Shown: one piece after another, positions 1 through 10,318 of the stretch | Position numbering within the stretch: position 1 is the first letter of the stretch | Layout: each line of letters opens with the position of its first letter | From: Eutreptiella sp. 'Long Island Sound 2002' | Lineage: Eukaryota; Euglenozoa; Euglenophyceae; Eutreptiales; Eutreptiaceae | Assembly (NCBI GenBank): GCA_964036045.1 | Contig: OZ038382.1 | Span: 77,909,918 to 77,973,917, forward strand | Length of the DNA stretch: 64,000 nucleotides | Direction: 5' to 3' | Position numbers and translations under genes: made by a program | The notes under the pieces: model-generated | What the model was told of the DNA's origin: nothing | The model's database searches: none | Seen by the model: only the letters and a program-made list of their open reading frames with translations

Positions 1-1557
1 TTTGTGCGGGTGTGACGGCCTGAGGGCCTCCGGGCCATGGGCCACGAGTTCTGGGTACCGCTTCCCCCCCCTCCTTGGAGCAAACCCTGGGGGGGGGCTC
101 GATATTACCAAGCATGGCAGCGGGTACCCAGGACCATCCCCTGAGGGGGGGGGGGGGTCACACTCCAAGCCTCAGGCTGGTTTCCGGGTTAGGTTTCCCA
201 CGACAATGCCACGGTAAAACAGGTATGATGCTGTAGGTTCCTGTAGCGGCCAGTATAGTATCAAGTATCAAACCTCGGGTCCTGGCGGCGATTGTTCAGC
301 ATCCAAAGGACCCGTTAACCCATACCAGGCGCATCGAGTGCCGGCTGCAACGGTCACCACCACAGTGGTACTGGCAACACGGCCAACATAGGCGTCACAC
401 GATGACCGAGGTGGTCCCACGGGTCGAAAGCGACCACAAAGATGCATCAGGCTACCCCAGGCTTCCCAAGGCCGCAGGCTGGGGAAGAGTCCCCACGGAT
501 CTTCCCTCGGGCGCACCATGTCCATATCCACGACGCGAGTCCAGAGTGGTAAAGCCGCACGAGCTCCTCCATAAGGGATCCAGCATCAAGGCCGTCTTTT
601 CCCTCGCCCCATTACCACGAAGGCCATGCATGGGGGAGTCCCCATGCAGTCTTGGCGGAGGCGTCGACTCCTCAAACCACCAGTTTCCCAGGCAGACTGA
701 CCAAGGTCAGGACACCGGAGGTCGCCATCCAACTGCAAGTGCGTCTGCGAGTCGGTAGGCTCACACTGGGACTGACAGTGGCGGAGAGCTGGGAGTGTAG
801 TCAGGCAACTGGGCTTCCCGCCTGGCGCCATCAGGATCTCAGCACATCACAGCCACTAGGGCACACCGAATCACGGGCACTCAAACAGGAGTATCTGTAC
901 TTAGGTACTGGTTCAGGCTGGACCTTATGTAGGAGCATGTACACGGCGACTCAGGGCGCCTTCGTATTCCGATTCGTGTCCCCTCGGGGGAAAAACTGTC
1001 CATTCTTCAGTGATGGGTCATCAACACTCAACATGCGAATGCACATATCCTGGAGGGCGGAAAAGTGAGCAAAAATCAGGTCAATAGGCGTGTAAACACG
1101 CTCTGGACGGAGCGCCAAACCACGCCCCGGTAAGAATAAGGCATATGCAGGAGGGGTTGACAGAAAAACGCCTGAGTCCAGGCCATATATAGTCTGCAGA
1201 CACACATAGACTGGTCTGGACCCCGCAAGTGCCATGGGACCAGATCACACACCCCGATTTGCAACGCCGATGACAGCGGGACCTGTTGCGCAACGTCCTA
1301 TGGGCCGCAAGGCCTCCATCTGGGATAGTGAAGGGGGGCCATCCGCCCTGGCTTCCAACGAATTCAGCAGGCAGGGGATTGCCCTCCAAGCATGCCCGCG
1401 CCTGTCAGGGGAATGTCAGCAGGAAAATGCTCACGGACAATGTTTGCTGCGCTCCTTCGGACGGCAATGATATGCTTTGTAATGTCATGGAGCGTGGATT
1501 TTGGAGTTGCACTGGAAAGACCAGCGATGCTCATCAGGGGAGAGCTCAGGGCGATGA
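1..1557. other. Unassigned left flank downstream of element A
   Basis: I find no supportable gene here. The stretch lies 3' of the element A chromodomain on the minus strand, so it may hold A's 3' untranslated region or be older flanking DNA. No copy of R1, R2 or the element B LTR is visible, so A's 3' LTR is either missing or beyond the window edge. G-runs occur near 90-100 and 145-158. The short reading frames lack family motifs. Confidence 0.5.
5..63 (+). repeat. 59 bp dispersed repeat shared with 62152-62210
   Basis: The block starting GCGGGTGTGACG is closely matched at 62152-62210 with a few substitutions (shared core GGGCCTCCGGGCCATG). The match stops abruptly at TACCGCTT. At the far copy the sequence is the start of an RNase H-like relic, so this copy is probably a fragment of the same old element. 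The window begins just before it, so its true extent on the left is unknown. Confidence 0.6.
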
Positions 1558-2022
1558 TCAGGCGCCCCTGGCTGCAATCGCCCGGGTGAATGCCACCAAG
1601 TCCGGGACGTGGAGCTTGGTCTTGTGCTTGCGGATGTAGTCCATGAAGGGGGTGTTAAAACGCGGCACGAACGAGGAGACAGGTTCCCAGGTGTCGTGAG
1701 ACGGCCCATAGCCTCGCCAACGAACCTTGAACTCCAGGCCTCCGGGTGCCGAGGCGTTGGGACGCTGGGCCAGGATCTTCTCGACGGTATAGTCGTCCTG
1801 CTCCGCGTAGTCGTCGTCCGAATCAGCCTCATGTGCGGTGTAGTCCAGAGACACATGTTGGTCACGTAGGTCGGGTTCCCGCACACGGAGTTGACTCTTG
1901 TGGCGCTCCCGGAACTGTCCGTGACCCACCTTGATGCGGTAGGTGTCCTCACCAATTCTGCGGACCACCTCTCCGGGTGTGAACCAGGTTTTGGTGCGGT
2001 GGGTGCCCATGGGATCACCCAA
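1558..2022 (-). CDS. Element A integrase C-terminus with chromodomain
   Basis: The 154-residue frame starts in the integrase C-terminal beta-barrel region (the WFTPGEVVRRIGEDTYRIKV segment) and ends in a chromodomain. The chromodomain signature is clear: YTVEKIL, then a strand ending FKVRWRGYG, then DTWEPVSSF and a short C-terminal helix. In Ty3-type chromoviruses this module sits at the integrase C-terminus and biases insertion toward marked chromatin. A frameshift separates this frame from the upstream integrase linker (about 2030-2265), where SPHQILFGRDPL is the usual conserved block. The listed start is only the first start codon of the open frame, not a biological start. Confidence 0.8.
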   Translation of the reverse strand: MGDPMGTHRTKTWFTPGEVVRRIGEDTYRIKVGHGQFRERHKSQLRVREPDLRDQHVSLDYTAHEADSDDDYAEQDDYTVEKILAQRPNASAPGGLEFKVRWRGYGPSHDTWEPVSSFVPRFNTPFMDYIRKHKTKLHVPDLVAFTRAIAARGA

Positions 2023-2265
2023 ACCGGGTCTGCCACCCTGAACCTTTGCGCTGTCGAGCTCGGGGCGGACTTCTGACGCGCGGCATGCTCCTTCTCGAGC
2101 TGCTGGCGGATGTCCCGCGCCGTTGCCTCCTGCCGCGCAAAGAATTCCTTGGCGTCCATGGCCATACCATCACCCGACAAGGTAAGTCCCCGACCCAGGG
2201 GGTCCCTGCCGAACAAGATCTGGTGAGGGGACAACCCACCCGGAGTGGGGGTGTCATGATGGGCC

Positions 2266-3362
2266 CTTAGGGCAGGTCACATCTCCTCAAACCAGTTTTG
2301 ACGTGGGTTCGCGAGGTGAATCTTGTGCAGCTTCTCGAACGGCTGCCTTCCAGCCACTTCAGCCCTGCCGTTGGACCAGCTGAGGGTGGCGACGCTCTAG
2401 GCATGACGTATCCCCACGAGGGAACACATGGCCTTGAACCAGCCGCCAGTAAACTGGGGTCCTCGGTCAGTGCAAATGGTACGGGGGATGCCAAAGACGG
2501 TCAGCCAATGACAGATCATCATGACTGCCACCTCCTTGGCTAGCAACCCCCCTTTGCGTGCCTGAACGGCCACTCCGTAGCCGCTGTGGCGGTCCACACA
2601 CAGGACCACACAGTCGAAGGTCTCCTTGCCAATGTGAACTTCGGGCATGGAGAAGACGTTCATGGCAACGCTCTCCATGGGCCGGTCAGGTACCGGTGTC
2701 CATTGGGCTTCCCCCGTGACGTTCTGGTTGTCAGGGTTGCAGGCCTGACAGACCGAGCAACCCTTCCTGACCTTCCTGACGGCGTTGTAGAGACCGATCT
2801 GGTCAATTGCGAACCGGTGCTGCATGTCCAGGGCTTGCTTCCTGACCCCTGGGTGCATCTTGTGGTGGTGCCAAGCCTCACACAGCTCGAGCACTCGGGA
2901 CTCCGGGACCCGCAGCTTACCATTCCGGTAAAGCTTGCCATCCTCCGCGGTCAGCCCCTTTGGCCACTTCTGCCCGTCATTACGGTCAGTCACAGCCCTA
3001 TACTTGGCCGCAAAGGCCTCGGACTGGGCATAGTTGTCGGTCCAATTGTCCTGGAGGCACGATTCAGGGAAGAGGTGCTTGTCGGACTCAGCTCCCTCAG
3101 GGGCGAGTACTCTGACCGCTCTGCCCATCCTCCTTCCGAGGGGGGCATCAGCAGCCATGACGACGAAGCATTTAACACCCTCCCCCTCTCTGAGGCGCTT
3201 TATTTCTATAACCCTCTTGGCCCCCGCGGTCTCGGCCTCATCGCCATGGATGGAGACATCCGTCATGCCCTTGCTGGCAGGGTAGGCCCACCTGCTGAGA
3301 CAGTCCGCCACGGTGTTGTCCTTGCCAGGAATATACACAACCGTAAGGTCGAACTTGACCAA
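2266..3362 (-). pseudogene. Element A integrase, zinc-binding and catalytic core (broken)
   Basis: After the RNase H tail (VVYIPGKDNTVADCLSRW) there is an HHCC zinc module (HHHKMHPG ... CSVCQAC) followed by the DDE core. The second catalytic aspartate is in ICTDRGPQF. The first position reads MNVF where family members have an aspartate (element B has ADVF), so it appears lost. The third region (WSNGRAEVAGRQ, with the glutamate) follows a stop codon just past the end of the long frame near 2397. With a changed first residue and an internal stop the enzyme is presumably dead. Confidence 0.8.
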
Positions 3363-3475
3363 GGTTTCATGCCATTTTGTCCGTCAGGAGGCCGGACCTG
3401 AGGGGGTGTCCACGTGCTCTTTGTGCCACAACTGCAGACTCTGATGGTCGGTGCAGACAGTGACCGGGTGGAGGG

Positions 3476-4942
3476 CTATGTACCCAGCCCATTTCCTGAG
3501 AGCCATAACGATGGCATACCCTCTTTTTCTCGGGGCGTCCATGTCAGTCTCTGGCCTTCCGCCAGGACTCGGCTCCAGAAGGCCACGGACACGTGCCTCC
3601 CATCGTCAAGCACTTGTTCCAACACAGCGCCAACGGTGTAGTCGGAAGCGTCGGTGCGCAGGACGAACCCTCGGTCAGGATCCACGAGGTGCAGACCCAC
3701 TGCGGATGGCAGCGCCTGCTTCATCCCCTCAAAGGCACGGTCGGACTCAGCATTCCAGACCAGAGCCTTCTTGGACCCCTTCTTGGTCTCCTCTCGGTTG
3801 CCCTTGAGCATAGCCGTCATGGGGGCTGCATACTCGGCATACATCTTGATATACCCCGAGTAGTAGGTGCAGAACCCCAAGTATGCCCGTAGCTCAGAGA
3901 CTGACTTGGGCTTCTCCCAGTGCTCAATCGCAGCCACCTTGCCAGGTATGGGCTTCCGCTGCCCGTTCCCGACTACTTGGCCAGCAAAGAGCACCTCGCT
4001 TACCGCAATGGTGGCCTTGTCACTGCTGCCCGTGAGTTTGTGCCGAATCAGGAGGTCCAGCACTCTGGTGACGTCCCTTTCATGTGCCTCCAGGAGCTCA
4101 TCATAGCTCATACTGGGGTCTCCAGACGCGATGATCACGTTGTCCACGAAGGGGTCCGCACAGTCGCGCACCGGCTCAAGCAGGTTCTCCAGCATCCGCC
4201 GAAAAGCCGCATTGCCGTTGGTCACGCCCATGGGCATCACCTTTCACTGGAGGGGTCCAAGTGGGGTGCTCTTTGCTGTGCAGGCACGGGAATCCTCGGC
4301 GAGAGGCATCTGATGATAACCATGTTTCAGGTCAATCACCGTGAAGATCCTCCACCGGTGTTGCTTTTGCAGCATGTCCTCAATGAGGGGCAGCGTATAG
4401 CTGTCATGCTGCGTTTGGGCGTTTAGGCCGCGGTAGTCGACCACGAGCCGCCACTCTCCGGCCACCTTCTTGGGGACAACGAAGCACAGGAAGGCCCATT
4501 CGGAGTGGCACGGCTCAAGCCAGCCCCTCTCGATGAATTCACGGAGGATCTTCTCCATGGCCTCCTTCCTCTCGCCCCTCAGGGCGAACTTCCGGTGTCG
4601 GTACACACGGGGGTCCGGCTCGAGCCGTATCTTGGCCTCACCATACGGTCCACGCACCGGTGGGGGAAACACAGGCTTTCCGCTGAAGAAGGTATCACCA
4701 TTCTTCTGCTTCACCCTGGCCCTCAATGCCTGGATCTTGGGGCACTCACCGGACTCCGCCTTGGCCTTTCCGGGCACCTGAACCACTGAGCTTACTTGCG
4801 GGGTACCACTGCATGGTTTCAGCTCAGGTGGTCTCCCCAGGTGGTCCAGAGGGCCATCTCTGGTCTTGCCCCGGAACAAGTCACCGTAGATGGGTGGGTT
4901 TCCGCCGATTGGCTCGTCCTGGCTGGACATGTGGTCCAGCAC
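3476..4942 (-). pseudogene. Element A reverse transcriptase-RNase H (one internal stop)
   Basis: Two frames (4942-4244 and 4240-3476) read in phase and are separated by one TGA where relatives have tryptophan or threonine, just before KVMPMGVTN. RT motifs: EWRLVVDYRGLN, the motif A aspartate in FTVIDLKHGYHQMPL, and a catalytic box reading FVDNVIIA, with the second aspartate replaced by asparagine. The thumb/connection part contains LRAYLGFCTYYSGYI. RNase H begins at VLRTDASDYTVGAVLEQ and runs out of frame after RLTWTPREKEGMPS. The next in-family segment resumes in another frame toward 3362. The changed catalytic box and the stop point to an inactive copy. Confidence 0.88.
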
Positions 4943-4966
4943 CCTCCTTACAAAGGTATCCCCATT

Positions 4967-5626
4967 CTAGGAACCAGAGAGGATGGAGTCCACTTCGCAA
5001 CAGGCTTTGTCCTGGCCCTTGCCCTCACGCTGGCTTCCCCAGTCGTGAAAGGGCTGATCCATATACCCCTGAACCAGGTTCAGCTCCTCTTCAGTGAGGA
5101 GGTCCTCTGATTCTCCGATGTCAACAGGGGAAACCGCAAAGCATTGCCGCCAGTGCTCCGCTATGATGCGGTTGACACACACGAAGTCCGTGGTGTCGGC
5201 CTGCTCAAAGCCCCCATCCACATAGTGGAATTCCGTTGGCCATCTCTGGGGTGGCATGGGCTGTCCCTTAGCGTCCTGATAGACACTCTCTCTGGCCCGT
5301 AGGGCGACCTTGTTCCAGGTCATGTTGGTCAGTGAGACCACCCATTCTCAGGTGCTTTCCTCCTAGGTGCATCCCATAGGAACAACCAGCACTGCCTTGG
5401 AGCGGTCCTTGCGAATCTTCGCTAACGCCCTTGGAAAGTCCCATCGGGGGGAATGGATCCACATCAAACCCTGATGCGGACCGCAGTGCTTCTTCCACGC
5501 GGAGTCCTGGGCGCTCGAGTAGTTCTCGCAAACCCGAAGATGGGCGTAGGTTCCTGAAGAGAACTCATCCAGGCCCAGATCCGAAGCTCCCAGGTCCGCC
5601 ACTACTCGGCTCGCCACTTCCGGCAT
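4967..5626 (-). pseudogene. Element A methyltransferase-like (Dam-type) domain, degenerate
   Basis: One frame with two internal stops (near 5363 and 5351) joins two parts: MPEVASRVVADLGASDLG ... WIHSPRWDFPRALAKIRKD followed by AVLVVPMG, and after the stops VSLTNMTW ... PPQRWPTEFHYVDG. Aligned by eye with element B (DAFANKKN ... LWINPPFDVFPRVVQKL ... ILIVPNWP ... LPQRSWSTLVCLVDG), the position, spacing and hydrophobic pattern agree. The NPPF motif typical of N6-adenine methyltransferases reads HSPRW here. It lies between protease and RT. I infer a decayed copy of the same module. Function in the element is unknown. Confidence 0.6.
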
Positions 5627-5729
5627 TACGCCGTACTTCTGGTTTGCTGGCCCAGCTGGCTAAGTCCTCAGCACGGCTACTTCGAGCTGATTGCGTTCTG
5701 GGTGGATCCATTCGCACTCCACATGGTGC

Positions 5730-6167
5730 TCAGGTGACAAAAGCCACGAGAGCTGGTCGTCCTGGTACAGGGTCATGGTGGCCTGGGCCGGGAGAACGCC
5801 GGAGTCCGTCTCCATCATGAAGTTTACCAACGATCATGTCCCAGTCCATCTGGGCCTCGTAGAAGCGACCTTGCAGGAGGATTTCCTTGCCGAGGTCCGG
5901 GCGGCTCAGCTCAGGCTGGTTCACAAACTGCAGCCCAATGGCCGCTTCCCTCGTTCCTCCCACCATGTACTGGCCGTTCTCCACCTCCAGCCTGACAGGC
6001 CTCCGACTGTCGGTCAAGCACTCTGGCGGAAGTAGGCCAGCCTTGCCCAGGCTGACCTGAGCTCCCGTGTCGACCAACACGTCGAAGACCTTCCCCACTC
6101 CCCTGCACAGGGCACGGGCCTTAAGGTGCAACTGCCGCTCACGCCCCACACGGCGCACGGCGTGCAA
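5730..6167 (-). pseudogene. Element A retroviral-type aspartic protease
   Basis: The catalytic motif is VDTGAQVSL, with a flap region further on (ENGQYMVGG) and the late hydrophobic motif WDMIVG that normally precedes the end of the protease fold. After WDMIVG the frame shifts. A second frame carries the continuation that matches element B (QATMTLYQDDQL and following residues), so the listed C-terminal 30 residues are probably out of frame. Between this protease and the upstream Gag stop at about 6657 lie several stop codons in the shared frame. The protease would cleave Gag-Pol inside the particle. Confidence 0.75.
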
Positions 6168-6656
6168 GCTCAGGATCTCTGGCCGTTCCAGAAGCTCAAT
6201 AAGCGACTAATGCAGGTCGTGGACAATGGGCTCAGGCTGCCCATCTGCAGCATCCAGCTGCGGTCCGGGTGATCCTCCGATACTCTCGGAAAAATCTTGA
6301 AGCACATCAAACACGTTCTTGGTCGCGAAGAATGGACGGGTGCAAGGGTTCGTGCCTTCACTTGTTCCCACCCTGCCACTGCGACTGTCTTTCGTCTTGG
6401 GTGCCAGACCGGGCCTTCCGCCCGCGGCAATCCCTTTGTGCTCATTGTCTCCCGAATGGGATGGTGTGGCGATTCCCGCAACACCATCCTGCGACCGCCC
6501 TAGCTAGGGCCCTTGGCTGCAGGGGCTCCGCTAAGGAGCGTCGCTTGTGGTAGTAGGGGTACTCTTTTCCGCATCAACCTCTTTGACACTCTTCTTCTTT
6601 CCCCCTTTCTTACCCTTCTTGTCCTTGTCCTTGTTCTTGTCGTCCGACTTGGGGAC

Positions 6657-7982
6657 TCAGGACCTCTTGATCTCCTGGATCTCCTTTGCCCACTCGGTCC
6701 CCACCGACATCCGATTGGAGAGCTCGTCCTTGGGGACCTCCACCTTGGTTTCCCGGACACCCGCAGGTGCACGCTTCTTCGACCCGTGCACCTTTTGGTA
6801 GGCCTCCGTGTCGCCTATGTGGATGGGACATGTCTGGTGGTCATGGTTGAACCCCTTGTTCCTCTCATAACACACGAAATAGCCCTGAGGGTGAGCTCGT
6901 ATGAACTCCCCAAAGGACAGCGGAGGGTCGCCCATGCGGCGTGGCTCCTTCTTCTCCTTCTTCTTCCAACCCTTCTGCAGGGGGTTCCAGCTTGCCCGGT
7001 TGCTCCCCGCGTTCAGGTTGTTGGCTACGAAGGCACAAACGGCTGTCTTGGCGTGCTCATCGGCGTCGTCATCATCGTCAAGGGCCTCACCGCCTTCGGT
7101 TCCCGCTGGGTCCATGGCAGATTCCCCGCCAGACCCTTCGCCCGCATAGTTGACGTCACAGTCACCGGCCTTCAACCCGCGGTTTTGGTGGAGATTCCTG
7201 TACTCTTTGAGCACTTGCTCTCCAACCCACTCCAAGACCTCGTCGCAGGTCATCCGCGCCGGGATGGCCTGCAGACAGAGGGTCTGGCCGCCCACGTCAC
7301 ACTCGTCAAGGCACAACATCTCGGTCTTCTCGCGATCGCCCGTGACGGTGATGACAAGGGCATTCCGCAGCGGGTGCCACTTGACATCCCGCGCCACATG
7401 TCTCCTTGTCCAAGCCAACGCGTTCGTATGATACTCTTTGGGGAGCATCATCTTGAACGTGTGGTTGGACCTGGCTCTCTTGGCTTCCTCCTTGGTGACT
7501 CTCTTGATCCATGCTTCCGGCAGCATCGAGAGCAGGTGGGCCTGCTCGTCACCCTCATTCCAGTCCTCCACGTTGCGGCGGAAGAGGGTGTATTGCCCCC
7601 GGAAGTCTCGCCAATGCCGTAGGCAGATCTCCCGACCATCATGCTGAAGCTTAATGGCCCTCCACCGCTTGGCAGCCACCTGCGGAGCGTCCAGCCGCCC
7701 CTGCTCGCTGAGCTTCTTCTTGACTTCCTTGAGGGTCTTGATTTCCCTCTCCTTGGTCGCCACAAAGTATAGCTCTTGGAGCACCTCCGGCAGGCGCCAC
7801 CTGAACGGTTTGAAGACATATTTCTCCGCCTCTGCGGGATCCATGTCTTCAGTGACGGTCATCCCCCAATTGTCCAGCTTCTCCAGGAAGCGGTCGAGGT
7901 TGAGGGGGTTGCCATCGTACGTGGGGGGCTTGATGCCCTTCAGATCCTCCCACACGGCGGCATCAGCGGCCTTAGATACCAT
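6657..7982 (-). CDS. Element A Gag, capsid part
   Basis: The 441-residue frame has the helical capsid layout of Ty3/gypsy Gag: PPTYDGNPLNLDRFLEKLDNW near the N-terminus, then KPFRWRLPEVLQELYFVAT, and the helix-rich LRHWRDFRGQYTLFRRNVEDW segment. An acidic linker (DDDDDADEHAKTAVC) follows, then a Cys/His cluster CYERNKGFNHDHQTCPIH that may replace a CCHC knuckle, and a lysine-rich tail. It is in the same frame as the ORF ending at 8016 (one TGA between), so the original Gag was longer. The first in-frame start was chosen by default. Confidence 0.7.
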   Translation of the reverse strand: MVSKAADAAVWEDLKGIKPPTYDGNPLNLDRFLEKLDNWGMTVTEDMDPAEAEKYVFKPFRWRLPEVLQELYFVATKEREIKTLKEVKKKLSEQGRLDAPQVAAKRWRAIKLQHDGREICLRHWRDFRGQYTLFRRNVEDWNEGDEQAHLLSMLPEAWIKRVTKEEAKRARSNHTFKMMLPKEYHTNALAWTRRHVARDVKWHPLRNALVITVTGDREKTEMLCLDECDVGGQTLCLQAIPARMTCDEVLEWVGEQVLKEYRNLHQNRGLKAGDCDVNYAGEGSGGESAMDPAGTEGGEALDDDDDADEHAKTAVCAFVANNLNAGSNRASWNPLQKGWKKKEKKEPRRMGDPPLSFGEFIRAHPQGYFVCYERNKGFNHDHQTCPIHIGDTEAYQKVHGSKKRAPAGVRETKVEVPKDELSNRMSVGTEWAKEIQEIKRS

Positions 7983-8015
7983 GAACGCCGGCCGCGAGGT
8001 GGACCGAGGTTCCCA

Positions 8016-8804
8016 TCAGCGTCCCCCACTGACTCCCACGGCCGCCACTTCCATTTCCTCCGCGGTATCCATGTGGCCATGCCGTGGTTCCTCCATGTAC
8101 GCCGAACCTAGATGTTCACGTCGTACTCTGTCCATGTACTCATCCTCATCACGGCGCCGGCGGCTGCTTTCAGCGGCCTCCCGTCGTACACCACGCGGCT
8201 GGGTAATGCCGAACTCCTCCAGGTCTTCCTCGCCTCCGCCGACATCCCACTGAACGTCCGCCTCCAGGACCTTGTCTCTGAGTCCACCATATCGCCCCCC
8301 ACCCGTTGGGATTGGCTCTGGGACTGGTGCGGGGCGTCGGGGGCGTACCGGTGTCCGCAGTGGAGCACGGCAGTTGTGGTACTCCGCACTGAGCCACTGG
8401 TCGCGCCACACCTCACTGCCACTGCCGGCCGGCACACGCTCGCCACGGCGGCCTGTGCTGTGATGAGAGGGGGCGCTGAGAGAGGGGGAACTGGCGCTGG
8501 GGCGACTCCTTGGGGCTCCGCCGGGAGCATGAGGTCTGCTCGGACCCGGTCCAGATCCCCAGCCGTCGTCCGACAAGCCAGACTCCAGGGGTGGGTGGTC
8601 GCTGCTGACGCTCCCACGGGCTTCCAGCCCGTCCAACCTCTGCTGCAGGCCGTTGATGACCTTGTTCAGCAGCTTGTTCTCGCCCCTGGCGATGTCCAGC
8701 TCCTTCTCCGCGGCGACGGCGACGTTGGCGATCTTGACCATCTCTGTCCTGGCGATATCCAGCTCCTTCTGTGCGGCCGCGGCAAGCCTGGCGATGCGGA
8801 TCAT
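8016..8804 (-). pseudogene. Element A Gag, middle region with coiled coil
   Basis: The N-terminal 70 residues are a strong coiled-coil candidate with a repeated EKELDIARGE-like segment (two related copies, AQKELDIARTEMVKIA and AEKELDIARGENKLL). A low-complexity Ser/Pro/Arg stretch follows, then an acidic-basic C-terminus. The frame ends at a TGA and continues in phase into the capsid ORF at 7982. A frameshift near 8822-8880 separates it from the upstream ORF. I read it as part of one long, broken Gag rather than a separate gene. Confidence 0.5.
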
Positions 8805-8821
8805 CTCGCCTTTGCCCGTGT

Positions 8822-10318
8822 CTACCTCGCGCTCGAGGGTCTGAACCCTCTTGCGGAGGTAGACGATCCACCAGCAGGTGGCCTCTGGGACTCCATCCCC
8901 TGACGGGTCATCGGGGTCCCAAGGGGGTCCTCCAGGAGGGCCTCCGCTAGGCCCACCCGGCCCAGGGGGTCCTTCCCCGCCAGGGGGTCTGCCTCCCGGG
9001 GGTTCACCTGGCGGACGTCCTCCAGGGGGTCCTCCACTTGGGGGTCCCGGCGGGCCTCCACAAGGGGGTCCTGGTGGGCCTCTGCCGGTCGCCTCGGTGG
9101 GTCCGAGGATGGGGACTTCACGGTGTAGCTGAAGTCCATGTCATCTCCCTCGCTCATGTTGCCCGACCTGGCCGTCTCGGTGTCGCACGCGGTGGACCCC
9201 GCGCTCCGGTAGGGAGGAGGGAGATCCTCACCCCCACCCTCCGGCTCCATGGGGACGTGTCCGCCTCCTCCGCCAGCCATTCCCTGGTGATGTCGGCGGT
9301 CTCGTCCGTCCCCATCGCTGGCGGTGAAGAAGGGGTCGGAGTCGTGGGGATGTCCGCCCGCGGGCCTCCGTGCCCTCTCGGCAGTCTTCCCCTTACCCCT
9401 CCTTCGTTGGTAGGCGGTGGGGCCACCGTCCCCACTGCTGCCGGTATCATCCTCTTCCAGGTCCAGCTTCATCTTGGAGGAGGCGTCTCCTTCGAAGAGC
9501 TTTCGAAGGGTCTCCACTCTGGATCCTCCCGGGGGAGTCTCGCGCTGAAGCTTGGCCTCCGCTTCCTCCATTGCGGCAGCCGTGGCTGCAGCAGCTCGCC
9601 AATCGGCCTCTTCCCGGGCACGGGCGTCCTCGGCTTCACGAGCCCGCTGCAGCCGAGCCTTCTCAGCTTCTAACGCTGCCAGCTCTGCCTCCGTCTTGGC
9701 CCTCTCCTCGGCGACCTTCCGTCGCGCGGCCCCCATGGCGTCCTTCCTGGCGGCGTCCGCTTTGGCTTTGGCCGTTGCTTCGGCATGGACCCCTTCCTCC
9801 GCCTCCTTCCGTGCCCTCTCTTGGGCAAGCGCCTCTTCCAACGCTTTCACCTCGGGCTCCTTACGGGCAATGGCCTCCTGGGCCAGGCGGGCTTCCTGGG
9901 TGGCCGCCGCTTCCTGCCCGGCTGCCGCCACCTCACTCCTGACCCGAGCAGCCGCTGCATCCTGTGCGACTGCAGCCGTGACTCTGGCCGCAATGGCCGC
10001 CACGGCAGAGGCGTGGAAGGCCATGCCTCTGCCCCAATCGGCGGCCTCTTGCTGGGCGATGCCGACGGCGCCCTCCACGGCAGCGTTCTGCTCCGTGGCC
10101 CGTTGCTGGGCAACCCGAAGGTTGCAGGGCACCCCGCAGGCACGCTCGCAGGCGCAGGCCACGTCCCTTTGGTCGGGAGGGACGTTGCTGCTGGAGCTGG
10201 CCTGATTGGGCGGCATCCTACCCCGTTGGGCCGACTCCACGTCGCTGCTGGGGCCTGACTTCCTCAGGTGCAGCTGGCGGGGCTTGGCCTTGGCTTTCTT
10301 GGCGACTTCAAGGAAGTC
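8822..10318 (-). pseudogene. Element A Gag, N-terminal Ala/Glu-rich coiled-coil region
   Basis: This open frame is dominated by an Ala/Glu/Arg/Lys-rich stretch (about 9500-10150, for example EALAQERARKEAEEGVHAEA) predicted by eye as a long alpha-helical coiled coil. A Cys cluster (CACERACGVPC) precedes it. Downstream is a proline/aspartate repeat region (DPLVEARRDPQ, DPLEDVRQ, DPLAGKDP) encoded by a GC-rich imperfect repeat at about 8920-9080. The open frame continues upstream into repeat R1 as far as 10540, but those first residues are repeat sequence, so the real start is unclear. It could be an N-terminal Gag extension or an unrelated ORF joined to A. Confidence 0.45.
8925..9085. repeat. 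GC-rich imperfect repeat (GGGGGTCCTCC-type)
   Basis: Repeated GGGGGTCCTCCAGG / GGGGGTCTGCC / GGGGGTTCACCTGG blocks of about 9-18 bp lie inside the element A Gag region. On the minus strand they encode degenerate DPL-type repeats. The collagen-like Gly-Pro-Pro reading on the plus strand is an antisense artefact. Confidence 0.55.

Larger units (their letters stand above)
1558..10318 (-). mobile_element. Element A: decayed Ty3/gypsy retrotransposon with chromodomain
   Basis: Minus-strand order is Gag (coiled coil, then capsid), aspartic protease, methyltransferase-like domain, reverse transcriptase, RNase H, integrase, chromodomain, which is the Ty3/gypsy (chromovirus-like) order. The coding frame is broken many times: stops in the methyltransferase-like region, a TGA in RT, and frameshifts in protease and integrase, so the copy cannot encode an intact polyprotein. 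Its 5' end abuts repeat R1. No matching 3' LTR is visible in the window. Its pol resembles element B more than C/D, for example the shared ...TVAD(A/C)LSRWAYPAS segment after RNase H. Confidence 0.85.

Noticed and set aside
2586-3401. Plus-strand 271-codon ORF
   Set aside because: It is antisense to the integrase core of element A.
6513-7622. Plus-strand 369-codon ORF
   Set aside because: It is antisense to element A Gag, which has capsid-like sequence on the minus strand; the plus frame has no motif.
8878-9132. Collagen-like Gly-Pro-Pro plus-strand ORF
   Set aside because: It is antisense to the element A Gag region and comes from a GGGGGTCCTCC-type repeat.
9552-10205. Plus-strand Ala/Ser-rich 217-codon ORF
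   Set aside because: It is the complement of the Ala/Glu-rich coiled-coil region.
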